The notes beneath the pieces are model-generated. The model ran no database searches and was not told the origin of the DNA. It saw nothing but the letters and a program-made list of their open reading frames with translations. A DNA stretch of 41,511 nt from an uncultured Candidatus Nitrosopumilus sp. (GTDB lineage: Archaea; Thermoproteota; Nitrososphaeria; Nitrososphaerales; Nitrosopumilaceae), in NCBI GenBank assembly GCA_905612295.1, contig CAJQRN010000022.1, positions 1 to 41,511 of the forward strand, read 5' to 3'. Each line of letters begins with the position of its first letter. Within the stretch, counting starts at the first letter, position 1. The translations under genes and the position numbers were made by a program. Positions 1-8,826 of this stretch are shown in pieces.

Positions 1-136
1 GTTTTTCTTTTCTTTTATTTTCTAAAAACATATTTCTAATTCTTGAAAATTTTAGATATGATTCTAATTCATTATTTGAAATACTGCATGTGGAATAAAA
101 TGACTCTCCAACTATGAATTCTGAAAATTTCTTCAA
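1..136 (-). CDS. MaoC-like (hot-dog) dehydratase, N-terminal fragment cut by the window edge
   Basis: An open minus-strand frame starts two bases after the stop of the upstream SDR gene, at a TTG, and runs off the left edge, so only about 45 residues are visible. They begin MKKFSEFIVGESFYSTCSIS and continue into a segment ending NMFLENKRKEK. The pattern of an aromatic residue, then F-x-VGE-x-F, then an S/T-I-S-x-x-E-L-x-x-Y helix resembles the start of MaoC-type enoyl-CoA hydratases. The catalytic Asp/His lie outside the window, so activity cannot be judged. The tight spacing suggests one transcript with the malonyl-CoA-reductase-like SDR gene. Family assignment is from memory of the pattern and is tentative; the TTG start follows from spacing and frame. 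Confidence 0.5.
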   Translation of the reverse strand, partial: MKKFSEFIVGESFYSTCSISNNELESYLKFSRIRNMFLENKRKEK

Positions 137-138
137 TC

Positions 139-1911
139 TTATCTTGTTTCGTCAACACAGAATGTTACTTCTGCAGACGAAAGTGCATGTTCTGTAACTA
201 GAAAATTAAATGCATCTGCTATTCTTTGATTGTTTGGTTCTGAACCTGTGACTGAACCTGGGAAAATTGTAAACATTCTGATTTTTGATTTTAGCACATC
301 ACTTAGTTCTTGATTAACTGTGGTAGTGAATGGTCTTAATGCTCCTCTGAAAACTTCCACTTGGGCTCTTTGTGTTCCTGTAACTTTTCTTCCTATTGGT
401 AAATCTGGACCGATAATCATGATTGCTCCTTTTGCATCTTTATACAAACGTGGATCTTCTTTACCGCCTGGTACAAATTGTTCAAGTGCTCTTTGTGCAA
501 CTGTTGCAGGTGTTGAAATAAATTTCTCAACTAATTCTTCCCATACTGGTCTAGTTACTTCAGTTAATTTTTCAATTTCTGGTAATTTTCCTGTTATGTG
601 TATGACTCCTAAAATTTCTCCGATGTTTGTTCGTGCTGTGTTTAACCATCTTTGAACTTCTTCAGGATTTTTAATATCTACTATATGTGAATGGAATTTA
701 CTACTGATATATTCTTGAAGATCAGTTGGTGTTGTTTGTGATATGAAACATGCAACTTTTCCCCCATTCTTTTCAACATGTTGTGCTAAAAATTCTACAC
801 GTTCTGCATCTGTTTTGTCTGTTGCATCAATTGTAAACACAACAGCTTTTCCCGTAAAATTTGGTTGATGAACTCCTGGTGCGGTAGTTCCAATATGTGG
901 TTTAACTGGATAAAATACTCTATCTCCTGGAATTACTTTTCCATTAACAATTTTTGCAATTTCATCATCACACAAATTTAGAACTGTTTCTGCAACTTGT
1001 CCTTGAGTTAAGAATTCTTTATTTGCAATCATATGTGATGTATTATTTTGAACTTTTTCTGCAATTGTTTGTATTTTATTTAATAAGTTAGTTAATGTCT
1101 CAGTTAATTTCACAATATCTTTACCATTTGCTAATTTTGTTGCTGCATTTGCAATTCCTTCTTTGATAACTGAATCATCTTCTCCCAACAGTGAAAGTAA
1201 TTCTTTGTTTGCTGCATCCACTTCTGTTGGATTAAGATCTTCAAATCCTCCAACTCTCATAAATTCTGCTGCTGCTTTTGGATATACTGTTTTGTAAATT
1301 CTATCTGAGTGAACTGGACCTGGATTTGTTGCAATTGAAATAATTCCTTTATCTGTTAATTCCCATGACATTAATTCTGCTAATCTATTCTTTGCACCTT
1401 GTGCTGCAGTATATGGACTTCTAAATCTATATGGTCTTTGTTCTAGTGGCTTTTCTTCTGTGAAAAATGTTGAAATTGTAATAATTTTCCCTCCTTCTTT
1501 CATAACTTTGAGTGCTTGAACTGAACCCCAGAATGTACCTGTAAGGTGAATTCCAATTGTACTTTTGAATTCATCTAATGATGCATTAGGAAAACATGTG
1601 ACTGGACCTGAGACACCTGCATTATTGACAATATTATCTACTGTTACGTTATCATTTTTTAAATCCTCAAACATCTTATTCATTGCATTTTCATCACTCA
1701 CATCTACCCCTGAAAAAATTCTAACACTTGCACCGCTCTGTTTTTCTGCAATAATTGATTCTAACATTTTAGATGTTTCATCTAATGGCTCTCTTCGTCT
1801 CCCTAGTATGATGACACTTGCACCATTTTCAACAAATTTTTTGGCAATGGCTTGGCCTATTCCTGTTCCACTCCCTGTGATTAAAGATGTTTTATTTTGA
1901 AATTTTAACAT
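139..1911 (-). CDS. Double SDR-domain oxidoreductase resembling the N-terminal half of malonyl-CoA reductase
   Basis: A 590-residue protein with two short-chain dehydrogenase-like halves. Half 1 (about 1-250) has the NAD(P) glycine motif TGSGTGIG at 12-19, NNAG at 96-99, Ser147, Tyr167 and a PG motif NPGPVHSDRI at 196-205. Half 2 (about 345-590) is a degenerate Rossmann half with FPGSVTGSEP near its end. The length, the two-SDR layout and local similarity (NPGPVHSDRI, and a C-terminus ending S-A-E-V-T-F) match the part of Chloroflexus malonyl-CoA reductase that reduces malonic semialdehyde to 3-hydroxypropionate. The residue four after Tyr167, normally the catalytic Lys, is Gln171, so activity is not assured. 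It precedes a MaoC-like gene by two bases, suggesting 3-hydroxyacyl chemistry. SDR family membership is secure; the substrate is inference. Confidence 0.8.
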   Translation of the reverse strand: MLKFQNKTSLITGSGTGIGQAIAKKFVENGASVIILGRRREPLDETSKMLESIIAEKQSGASVRIFSGVDVSDENAMNKMFEDLKNDNVTVDNIVNNAGVSGPVTCFPNASLDEFKSTIGIHLTGTFWGSVQALKVMKEGGKIITISTFFTEEKPLEQRPYRFRSPYTAAQGAKNRLAELMSWELTDKGIISIATNPGPVHSDRIYKTVYPKAAAEFMRVGGFEDLNPTEVDAANKELLSLLGEDDSVIKEGIANAATKLANGKDIVKLTETLTNLLNKIQTIAEKVQNNTSHMIANKEFLTQGQVAETVLNLCDDEIAKIVNGKVIPGDRVFYPVKPHIGTTAPGVHQPNFTGKAVVFTIDATDKTDAERVEFLAQHVEKNGGKVACFISQTTPTDLQEYISSKFHSHIVDIKNPEEVQRWLNTARTNIGEILGVIHITGKLPEIEKLTEVTRPVWEELVEKFISTPATVAQRALEQFVPGGKEDPRLYKDAKGAIMIIGPDLPIGRKVTGTQRAQVEVFRGALRPFTTTVNQELSDVLKSKIRMFTIFPGSVTGSEPNNQRIADAFNFLVTEHALSSAEVTFCVDETR

Positions 1912-2000
1912 AAGTAATTTGCCACATCTTTTGTGATATTTATTTGGATTGATCTTTATCTCCTTTTTTTCTTGATATCTTTATTTGTGGGTATGATGTG

Positions 2001-2246
2001 ATGTTTTTTATGCATGATACAGAATCTGACACATTTATCCGTCAAACATGGCCTGAAAAATTTAGTGCCATGCTAAAAGAGATCGGGGTAGATTCTGAGT
2101 CTAAAGATATTGCAACTGATGCTGTTGAAACTGATGATTACTATAGTGGATATTTTTCTCAAACTGCAAGAATGGTTACTAACAAAGGATGTATTGATAT
2201 TAAAAATTCTAACATTGACGTCGTACAAATTATTCAAAAAGGATAA
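2001..2246 (+). CDS. Small acidic protein of unknown function
   Basis: About 81 residues with no family I recognise. It is rich in Asp, Glu, Thr and Ser, with a core around WPEKFSAMLKEIGVD and a YYSGYFS aromatic patch. No membrane segment or cysteine pair is visible apart from a single Cys. Starts are possible at GTG 1998, ATG 2001 and ATG 2010; one of the ATGs is more likely. It lies two bases before the next gene on the same strand, so the two are probably co-transcribed, diverging from the SDR gene across an 86-base gap. Confidence 0.6.
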   Translation: MFFMHDTESDTFIRQTWPEKFSAMLKEIGVDSESKDIATDAVETDDYYSGYFSQTARMVTNKGCIDIKNSNIDVVQIIQKG

Positions 2247-2248
2247 TC

Positions 2249-2626
2249 ATGCCAGATCCAAATCCACTTCCATGGGGCGCACAAGATAGATTTCAAGCAC
2301 ATTTTATTGTTCGAAAAAATGTTGGTGCATCTGCTGTAAATTATACTGCTAAAACTCGTCTTCACACAAAAGGTCATTTTGCTTCAAAAGTTGTTACCAA
2401 AGTGGAATGGAACGGGCATGGTGGTTTATCTTTGAAATTAAATGCTGATAATGAACTAAATGATATGATTTCTAAACAATCTGTTAAGGGTGCAACCATT
2501 TTTGTTGAACCTACTGATACTGCTGTTAGAATAAGGGGTAAATGGGATAATCATATCTCATTTGGTATCACTAAGGAACTTTTTGAAATTTATGATAGAA
2601 TTGCTGGACACATAAAATCTGTTTAA
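2249..2626 (+). CDS. Conserved-looking soluble protein of unknown function
   Basis: 125 residues, starting MPDPNPLPWGAQDRF. An AAGGA stretch lies just before the ATG. It alternates hydrophobic and polar residues typical of a small beta-rich fold (HFIVRKNVGASAV, GATIFVEPTDTAVRIRGKW) and ends in a helix ELFEIYDRIAGHI. No signal peptide, zinc site or catalytic motif is visible. It follows the preceding small gene by two bases and overlaps the end of the convergent endA by four bases. Function unknown. Confidence 0.65.
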   Translation: MPDPNPLPWGAQDRFQAHFIVRKNVGASAVNYTAKTRLHTKGHFASKVVTKVEWNGHGGLSLKLNADNELNDMISKQSVKGATIFVEPTDTAVRIRGKWDNHISFGITKELFEIYDRIAGHIKSV

Positions 2627-3159
2627 GCTTTCCACCAATCTAATCCGAGAAAATCTACTTTATCTTTTCCTTTAGGAATTGCAAAAATGAATTGTTTTCT
2701 AACTGATGATGCAAGCCTCCCTGTAATTGTAATTTCTGTTGCTGGAATCGTGTCATTTCTACCATAAACTTGTACCAAATACGGTGAATGATCAATCCCT
2801 GGACCTTTTTCATAAACTGCAAAATCACATCCGAATTTTATTCCTGGATTAATTATGTATCCTTTGTCCCGAAAATGTTTGTAAACTAAATATTTATTTT
2901 CAAAATCAAAATAAGCATTTTTCCCTATTTCAATTAATTCTTCAACTGTTATTTTCTTTTTTAATTTATTAATTGTAATTTTTTTATTTTTTAAAAGATA
3001 TAATCCTTCAATTAGATCTAAAACTAATGGTGCATCTATTTCTTCAATTTTTGGTTTTGGAATACCAATTGGTTTTCCGTAATACCCTTGACTGAAAAGT
3101 TTTCGTGAGTCCTCAATACTCCACACTATTATTCTATTTTCTATTAACTCACTTTTCAT
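2623..3159 (-). CDS. endA: tRNA-splicing endonuclease (EndA, homodimer/homotetramer-type catalytic subunit)
   Basis: 178 residues, the usual length of a one-unit archaeal tRNA-intron endonuclease, which cuts bulge-helix-bulge structures in pre-tRNA and pre-rRNA. The C-terminal catalytic domain shows the family signature: GYIINPGIKFGCDFAVY (100-116), then DHSPYLV with His124, and VRKQFIFA with Lys155. Tyr116, His124 and Lys155 correspond to the catalytic triad of the family (Tyr115/His125/Lys156 in the Methanocaldococcus enzyme, from memory). The N-terminal 80 residues form the usual alpha/beta domain. Its stop overlaps the convergent upstream gene by four bases. It is a plausible processor of the rRNA stems seen elsewhere in this window. 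Confidence 0.9.
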   Translation of the reverse strand: MKSELIENRIIVWSIEDSRKLFSQGYYGKPIGIPKPKIEEIDAPLVLDLIEGLYLLKNKKITINKLKKKITVEELIEIGKNAYFDFENKYLVYKHFRDKGYIINPGIKFGCDFAVYEKGPGIDHSPYLVQVYGRNDTIPATEITITGRLASSVRKQFIFAIPKGKDKVDFLGLDWWKA

Positions 3160-3251
3160 ATTTTAATAAAATATTATATGTATATGAATTCTATAGTGCG
3201 GATACGTGGTTATGGATATTAAAAATAAAATAGAATTAAAATTATTTTTTT

Positions 3252-3905
3252 CTATAGGCTTAATGCTAGCAGTATGAATGAATCTGAAACTTTCTGACAT
3301 TTGTCTGACATTTCTTCAATACCTTCTATGACATCTTTAATTAACAACAATTCTTTAGGATCTTTTACTTGATCTAGAAGTTTTATTGTTGCTTCTCTAT
3401 ATTTGATGTCTATTTGTCTTTCTATGGTTTGTGTTTCTTGAGCCAATTCAATTGCATTGGCTGTATTTGTATTGAGACTTCTAATAATTTCATTTAGTTT
3501 GTAGACTTCATCCACAACTAATGAAATTAGTTCTGAAATATCTTTGTCAAGTTTTGAACTTTTCAGCGTAGCTATATTTACATTTGAAAGTTTGAATGCA
3601 ATGCCTGTGATGTAACCAGCTATTTCATCCATCGTATAAGATGTGTTTAGAAGATTTTCTCTGTTCATGATTAATCCTCCTACATCTGCAACTTCTCGTG
3701 TAATTTTTCTTCTCAGATTTTCTACTTCTTCTTCTATGGTTGAGATTTGTTCCAACGTATTTTTGACTGCTTTCTTATCTTTTTTCATTAAAGATTCAGT
3801 TAGCGTTCCAAGTTCTCTGGATGCGTTTAGAATTCTATTGATCTCATCTTGTAAAACTGCTATGGCCTTTCTTTTTGCTTGAACTTCAAGTTCTCCACTA
3901 TACAT
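3252..3905 (-). CDS. PhoU-like DUF47 family protein
   Basis: 217 residues, almost entirely helical. It has the heptad-like charged helices of the DUF47/PhoU-related family, ending in the characteristic GIEEMSDKCQKVSDSFILLALS helix (E-x-x-x-D-x-x metal-site type). In other prokaryotes such proteins lie beside PitA-type phosphate transporters and modulate uptake; no transporter is present here. No signal peptide or membrane segment is visible. The next gene on the strand (membrane protein side) is separated by the ligase; spacing to the ligase stop is 66 bases, so it may be transcribed separately. Family call fairly firm, role inferred. Confidence 0.75.
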   Translation of the reverse strand: MYSGELEVQAKRKAIAVLQDEINRILNASRELGTLTESLMKKDKKAVKNTLEQISTIEEEVENLRRKITREVADVGGLIMNRENLLNTSYTMDEIAGYITGIAFKLSNVNIATLKSSKLDKDISELISLVVDEVYKLNEIIRSLNTNTANAIELAQETQTIERQIDIKYREATIKLLDQVKDPKELLLIKDVIEGIEEMSDKCQKVSDSFILLALSL

Positions 3906-3971
3906 AACAAAGAGTAATAGACCTCGTGGTAATTTAAGTCCTCTATGGTTTTTGATATTTTTTGAGTATTA

Positions 3972-5738
3972 TTACATCAAATTTTTATCATGTGCTGCCT
4001 TATTCTGTCCTTTGTATAATGACATTACTTCTTCATCTGTTGATGCATCTTCAACTGTTTTCTCTACTCTGATTTTTCCTGTAAATTTTGGAAATCTTAA
4101 TGCCAATCCTGTATCTTTTCTTATTTCATTTATTGCAGTTTTATGAATTGGACTTAGAGTAATTTCTGATGCTACGACCTCAATTACTAATTCTGGTTCA
4201 AACCAAACATCTGCTTCCATTTCGCTATTGACGCGTGGATTTTTTTTAATTGTAATTTTTGGATTTAAAATTTGATATAGTTGATCTAAACTTTCATCTG
4301 TAAATCCTGTACCTACTTTACAAATACTTGGAAATGTATCTGTATTTTGATCATATGTTGCAAGTAGCAATGTGCCATAACTCCCTGTTCTTCTACCTTT
4401 TCCAAAAAATCCACCAATCACAACAAGATCTAAACTATCTCCCAATTCATTTCGATACTCTCTTTTTAATTTTAGCCAATGACTTCCTCTTGCTCCTGCT
4501 TGATATGGCTTGTCTAACATTTTTAGCATTAATCCTTCACTTCCTGCATTGATACTATTTTCAAAAAATTCCTCAATTTCATTTTCTGTTTTTGCTATTG
4601 TCATTGGTATGTATTTTGCAAATTCATTTTCTTTTACTATGTTTTCTAGTTTTTTCCTTCTTTCATGATAGCTTAATTCTGTACAATTTTTTCCATTACA
4701 ATAGAGTACATCAAAAAAATTAACTGTGATGGGATATTCTTTTACTGCTTTTTCAATTTTATATTTCCTTCTTCGGTGCATTAATTCTTGAAATGGTAAA
4801 AAATCTCCTGTATTTTCATTTATTGCTACTATCTCTGCTTCTAGTATTGCATTTTCTGCTTGAAATATTTTTGGAATTTTTTCTATGATGTCTGGATAAT
4901 AATTTGAAATTTTTTCTAAACTTCTAGAAAATAATTCTATTTTGTCCCCTTCGATGTGAATTTGTACCCTTTCTCCATCTAATTTGTACTCTATGGCAAA
5001 CTCATTTCCCATTTTTTCAATTACCTCATTTTCACTCTTTACTCTGTCTGCAAGCATAGGGCGAATTGGATTGAATAATTCTATTTTAAATTCTTCAATC
5101 CCTTTTATCCCTTCTATTGCTACTATTTCTGCAACTTTTCCTAAATCACTTGAAACATTATATGCATGTTCTAACATTTTTCTATTCTCTTTATTTCCTG
5201 AATATGCTATTGCTAATGCATCCATCACTGTATTTTCTGCAACACCTAATCTTAGAGTTCCAAGTAATATTTTTAAAATATAAGTTGCCTCTAATGGATT
5301 TGCATCATTTAGTAAACTCGATATATATTTAATTTTCATATCCTGAGATCTTGACCCTTCTAACCTTGCAATTTTAAATAATGTTTCATACACCCTTTCT
5401 ACAGTAATATTTTCAACAAGAAAAGTTGTTTGTGTTTTTTGTTCTAGAATTTTTGCTGCTGCATGACCTAGATCTCCTCCTTTGTTATATTCATCTTCAA
5501 TTTTTTTAATTGCTATTCCTGATGATTTTGAAATTGCTCTCATTGCTAGTTTTTCTGCAACACCTAATTCTATCCCTTCAAAATCTGGTCTTAATTTCCC
5601 TTGAAGAAGATATGTGATTTTTGAAATTACATCATGTGGTGTTTTTTCAAATAATTCTACTAGATATTGTGTTAACTCTAATCTTTTTCTTGTTGATTCC
5701 ATTTTTTCAAAAGACTCTGCTAAAATAGAATATTGCAT
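3972..5738 (-). CDS. lig: ATP-dependent DNA ligase
   Basis: 588 residues, the normal size of archaeal/eukaryotic-type DNA ligase I, which seals nicks during replication and repair. An N-terminal helical DNA-binding domain (1 to about 210) is followed by the adenylation domain with motif I EYKLDGERVQIH, whose nucleotide-accepting lysine is Lys252. Further nucleotidyltransferase motifs are ELFSRSLEKI, ILEAEIVA, SEGLMLK and WLKLKREY. The C-terminal OB-fold carries VVIGGFFGKGRRTGSYG. All core motifs are intact. The ATG at 5738 gives the expected N-terminus MQYSILAESFEKM. Confidence 0.95.
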   Translation of the reverse strand: MQYSILAESFEKMESTRKRLELTQYLVELFEKTPHDVISKITYLLQGKLRPDFEGIELGVAEKLAMRAISKSSGIAIKKIEDEYNKGGDLGHAAAKILEQKTQTTFLVENITVERVYETLFKIARLEGSRSQDMKIKYISSLLNDANPLEATYILKILLGTLRLGVAENTVMDALAIAYSGNKENRKMLEHAYNVSSDLGKVAEIVAIEGIKGIEEFKIELFNPIRPMLADRVKSENEVIEKMGNEFAIEYKLDGERVQIHIEGDKIELFSRSLEKISNYYPDIIEKIPKIFQAENAILEAEIVAINENTGDFLPFQELMHRRRKYKIEKAVKEYPITVNFFDVLYCNGKNCTELSYHERRKKLENIVKENEFAKYIPMTIAKTENEIEEFFENSINAGSEGLMLKMLDKPYQAGARGSHWLKLKREYRNELGDSLDLVVIGGFFGKGRRTGSYGTLLLATYDQNTDTFPSICKVGTGFTDESLDQLYQILNPKITIKKNPRVNSEMEADVWFEPELVIEVVASEITLSPIHKTAINEIRKDTGLALRFPKFTGKIRVEKTVEDASTDEEVMSLYKGQNKAAHDKNLM

Positions 5739-5775
5739 AATCTGATTCTATCTTTTCCTGAATAAAAGTCTGAAT

Positions 5776-6186
5776 CTAAATATATCTAAAAATTGTTGGT
5801 TTATCTGAATTCCCAAGATCTGATACTAGTGCAAAATTATGTAGTGGATACGTTTGCTTATACTGTTTCATAAAACTCCATGCTACATCATGCGTTTTAA
5901 ATTCGGTTCTAATCCCGTCAATTTCACATTTTTTAGCAAATACATCTATTGGAACAACTTTGTAGTTTTTGGGACGATTATGTGGCCTGGCTCTAAGAAA
6001 CCATGTAAATGCAAAAATTAATCCTGCGCTTAAAATCACACAATCTCTAGATCTCTTAAAAAATGTTAAAATTATTTGTGGTATAGTTTTTCCAAATGAT
6101 ATTACCATAAAACTTGAAAATGAACTTATTGCCAATATTGTAAAAATATACGTCTTCAGATCAAAGATTTTTAGGAAGGTAATCAT
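5776..6186 (-). CDS. Small membrane protein of unknown function
   Basis: 136 residues. Two hydrophobic stretches (about 10-35 and 37-65, with KTIPQII between them and VILSAGLIFAFTWFL the clearer segment) suggest two membrane helices, followed by a basic stretch RARPHNRPKNYK and a soluble tail of about 65 residues ending in FALVSDLGNSDKPTIFRYI. The tail, probably cytoplasmic by the positive-inside rule, is not a domain I recognise. It lies 37 bases before the ligase gene on the same strand and could be in its transcript. Confidence 0.6.
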   Translation of the reverse strand: MITFLKIFDLKTYIFTILAISSFSSFMVISFGKTIPQIILTFFKRSRDCVILSAGLIFAFTWFLRARPHNRPKNYKVVPIDVFAKKCEIDGIRTEFKTHDVAWSFMKQYKQTYPLHNFALVSDLGNSDKPTIFRYI

Positions 6187-6250
6187 ACCTGTCCCTTAAT
6201 CTAGTCTTTTTCATTTAACTATTTCGTAAGATTATGAAAATACGAGATCA

Positions 6251-7390
6251 TTAATCTGGATCTTCGTAATTTTCTTTTCTATCTGTATTGGATTTATCTT
6301 CTTTTTTCATTGGTTTCATTTTTGATTCAAGAACACTCATTCTTGCTTTGTACCCTTCAGCATATTCTAATTCTGATGGTACTAAGGTTGCTGGGTGAAT
6401 GAATCCCTGACTTCTGATTGTAATTGCTTTTTTTGTTGCAATTTCTCTAATGTAATCCCAATCTGGTGTTGAGAATCCATCAAATGGTCCTACCAATTTA
6501 CCATTGTGCATACTAAAGACCAGTGCTTCTACAATTGGAATGCAAAAGTTGATTGATGCTGCCGAGTTTAATTTCACTGGCATTAATGGCATGTTGTGAC
6601 TTCCTCTTGTATTACCTGCAACAAAGTGTGGATTGTTAAACATACTTCCAACTTCTTCTGTTGCTGGAAAATTCTTTTGTGTTCTTACTAACATTATTGG
6701 ATCATCTTTTCCAACATATGTTCCTGCAATGTTGTGTAATCTATCTGTAGATGCATCTAGAATCGGTTCTCCTTCTTTTGTGTATACTGAATCTACAACA
6801 TATCTTCCTGGATACATTAATGCTGCTTCTATAGTTGGTTTATCTTCCCATAAACGTAATTCTGCAATTTCTGCTTTTTCTACATCCATGATATTCATCA
6901 CCACTCCACTTGCAAGAGATTGGTTTACAATTAATGCTGTATTGCTTAATGAATCTACAAACATTCTGTATATTGGATAGTTGAATGCACCTGGTTCTGT
7001 TTTATCAGCTGCAAAAACTGTGAATGCTTCATTAGGTCTTTCTTCAAATTCTAATTCTGCAACACCTGGACCCATTCCTTTTACGTTTCCTGAAAAAGAA
7101 TCTTTTAACAAATCTTGACCTGCACCATACAGACCTTCATCTTTTGCTACTTGTGTTCCTGCCATGAATGCATCCCATGCTAGCTTGTGAATTTTTTCAT
7201 TATCTACACCATGTCTATGAGTCATTACGATGTGTGTATCATCTCCACAATACCCGATGTAATGATCGATAAGTAAATCTCCTGAGTTTTCAACGGTATC
7301 TCTAATTGCTTTGATTAGTCCGTCACTTGGTTTTGTATGTCCGCCAATTCCGCCGACATCTGCTTTGATAACTGAAACTGTAATTTTCAT
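6251..7390 (-). CDS. fbp: Bifunctional fructose-1,6-bisphosphate aldolase/phosphatase
   Basis: 379 residues, the archaeal FBPA/P family. One active site condenses dihydroxyacetone phosphate with glyceraldehyde 3-phosphate and then dephosphorylates the product, which makes gluconeogenesis unidirectional. The N-terminus KADVGGIGGHTKPS (metal ligands Asp11, His18) and GYCGDDTHIVMTH (Asp50, Asp51) match the family. The aldolase part shows TYVGKDDP, with Tyr225 and Schiff-base-forming Lys228 (Lys232 in the Thermoproteus enzyme, from memory). The C-terminal 15 residues are charged and may be disordered. It diverges from EF-1alpha across 129 bases. In an autotroph it leads fixed carbon into sugars. 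Confidence 0.95.
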   Translation of the reverse strand: MKITVSVIKADVGGIGGHTKPSDGLIKAIRDTVENSGDLLIDHYIGYCGDDTHIVMTHRHGVDNEKIHKLAWDAFMAGTQVAKDEGLYGAGQDLLKDSFSGNVKGMGPGVAELEFEERPNEAFTVFAADKTEPGAFNYPIYRMFVDSLSNTALIVNQSLASGVVMNIMDVEKAEIAELRLWEDKPTIEAALMYPGRYVVDSVYTKEGEPILDASTDRLHNIAGTYVGKDDPIMLVRTQKNFPATEEVGSMFNNPHFVAGNTRGSHNMPLMPVKLNSAASINFCIPIVEALVFSMHNGKLVGPFDGFSTPDWDYIREIATKKAITIRSQGFIHPATLVPSELEYAEGYKARMSVLESKMKPMKKEDKSNTDRKENYEDPD

Positions 7391-7490
7391 ATATCTATTT
7401 TTTTCTTCTTTGATTTATGTGCTTTTAGTAAAGTCATAAGTTCTAAAATAAATTAAAAAAATAATTTTAATCAAAAAAAATTCATTACAG

Positions 7491-7498
7491 TAATATAT
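7491..7498 (+). promoter_or_regulatory. Candidate TATA box for the EF-1alpha gene
   Basis: TAATATAT lies about 25 bases before the ATG at 7520. In archaea transcription starts about 25 bases after the box, so the mRNA would begin at or almost at the start codon. This is inference from spacing only. Confidence 0.4.
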
Positions 7499-7519
7499 CC
7501 CCTTGACGTCGAACACGAT

Positions 7520-8818
7520 ATGGCAGATAAACCACACTTAAACATGATCGTAACTGGTCATATTGATAACGGTAAATCTACAACTATGGGTCATTTCTTA
7601 ATGGATCTTGGAGTTGTGGATGAGAGAACTATTGCAGCACACGGAGCCGAATCCGAGAAGACCGGAAAAGGTGATACTTTCAAGTATGCATGGGTTATGG
7701 ATAATATTAAAGATGAAAGAGAAAGAGGAATTACAATCGATTTAGCATTCCAAAAATTTGAGTCTGCAAAATACTTCTTCACATTAATTGATGCACCTGG
7801 TCACAGGGACTTCATTAAAAACATGATTACTGGTGCATCTGAAGCAGATGCAGCAATCTTAGTACTTTCAGCAAAAGAAGGTGAAACTGATACTGCAACT
7901 GCAGCTGGTGGACAAGCAAGAGAACACGCATTTTTGCTTAAAACATTAGGTGTAAAACAAATTATTGTTGCAATCAACAAGATGGATGCAGTTGACTACA
8001 AAGAAGATGCATTCAAAGCCGCCAAAGAGAAAGGTGAAAAATTAGTAAGATCTGTTGGTTACAAACTAGAAGATGTACCTGTCATTCCAGTTTCTGGATG
8101 GAAAGGCGATAACTTAGTTAAGAAAACTGAGAACATGCCATGGTATTCTGGTAAAACACTACTTGAAGCATTTGATGACTTTACAGTAGAAGAAAAACCA
8201 ATTGGTAAACCATTACGTGTCCCAATTCAAGATGTTTACACAATTACTGGTGTAGGAACTGTACCTGTAGGTAGAGTCGAGACTGGTATTATGAAAGCAG
8301 GACAAAAAATTATTGTAATGCCTTCTGGTGCACTTGGTGAAATCAAATCTATTGAAACACATCATACAGAAATGCCAACTGCAGAAGCAGGTGACAACAT
8401 TGGTTTCAACCTAAGAGGTATTGAAAAGAAAGATATCAAGAGAGGAGATGTTCTTGGTACCCCTGATGCCCCACCAAATGTAGCAAAAGAATTCAAAGCC
8501 CAAATTATTGTTATTCACCATCCAACAGCAATTGCTCCTGGATACACTCCAGTTATGCACGCTCACACAACACAAGTTGCAGCAACTGTTACTGAGTTCC
8601 TTCAAAAAATCAACCCAGCAACTGGTGCAGTTGAGGAAGAAAATCCAAAATTCCTTAAAGTAGGCGATGCAGCAATTGTAAAGATTAGACCGGTGAGACC
8701 AACTTGTATTGAAACCTTCGAAGCATTCCCTGAAATGGGAAGATTCGCACTTAGAGATATGGGTGCAACAATCGCAGCAGGTATTGTTAAGGAAATTACC
8801 GAAGAGCACAAACCATAG
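7520..8818 (+). CDS. tuf: Translation elongation factor 1-alpha (aEF1A, EF-Tu)
   Basis: 432 residues. The GTPase brings aminoacyl-tRNA to the ribosome. All G motifs are intact: GHIDNGKST (13-21), DNIKDERERGITID (61-74), DAPGHRD (91-97), NKMD (153-156). Domains 2 and 3 follow from about residue 220, with the conserved PVGRVETG and the C-terminal MGRFALRDMGATIAAGIV. Asn17 stands where many EF-1A have His or Ser, a tolerated position. Codon use is visibly different from neighbours (more ...C and ...A endings), as expected of a highly expressed gene. S10 follows eight bases later, the classic archaeal pair. Confidence 0.98.
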   Translation: MADKPHLNMIVTGHIDNGKSTTMGHFLMDLGVVDERTIAAHGAESEKTGKGDTFKYAWVMDNIKDERERGITIDLAFQKFESAKYFFTLIDAPGHRDFIKNMITGASEADAAILVLSAKEGETDTATAAGGQAREHAFLLKTLGVKQIIVAINKMDAVDYKEDAFKAAKEKGEKLVRSVGYKLEDVPVIPVSGWKGDNLVKKTENMPWYSGKTLLEAFDDFTVEEKPIGKPLRVPIQDVYTITGVGTVPVGRVETGIMKAGQKIIVMPSGALGEIKSIETHHTEMPTAEAGDNIGFNLRGIEKKDIKRGDVLGTPDAPPNVAKEFKAQIIVIHHPTAIAPGYTPVMHAHTTQVAATVTEFLQKINPATGAVEEENPKFLKVGDAAIVKIRPVRPTCIETFEAFPEMGRFALRDMGATIAAGIVKEITEEHKP

Positions 8819-8826
8819 GCGTTTTT

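Noticed and set aside
7520-8818. Asn17 in the EF-1alpha P-loop as a functional oddity
   Set aside because: The position varies naturally among EF-1A proteins (His, Ser, Asn).
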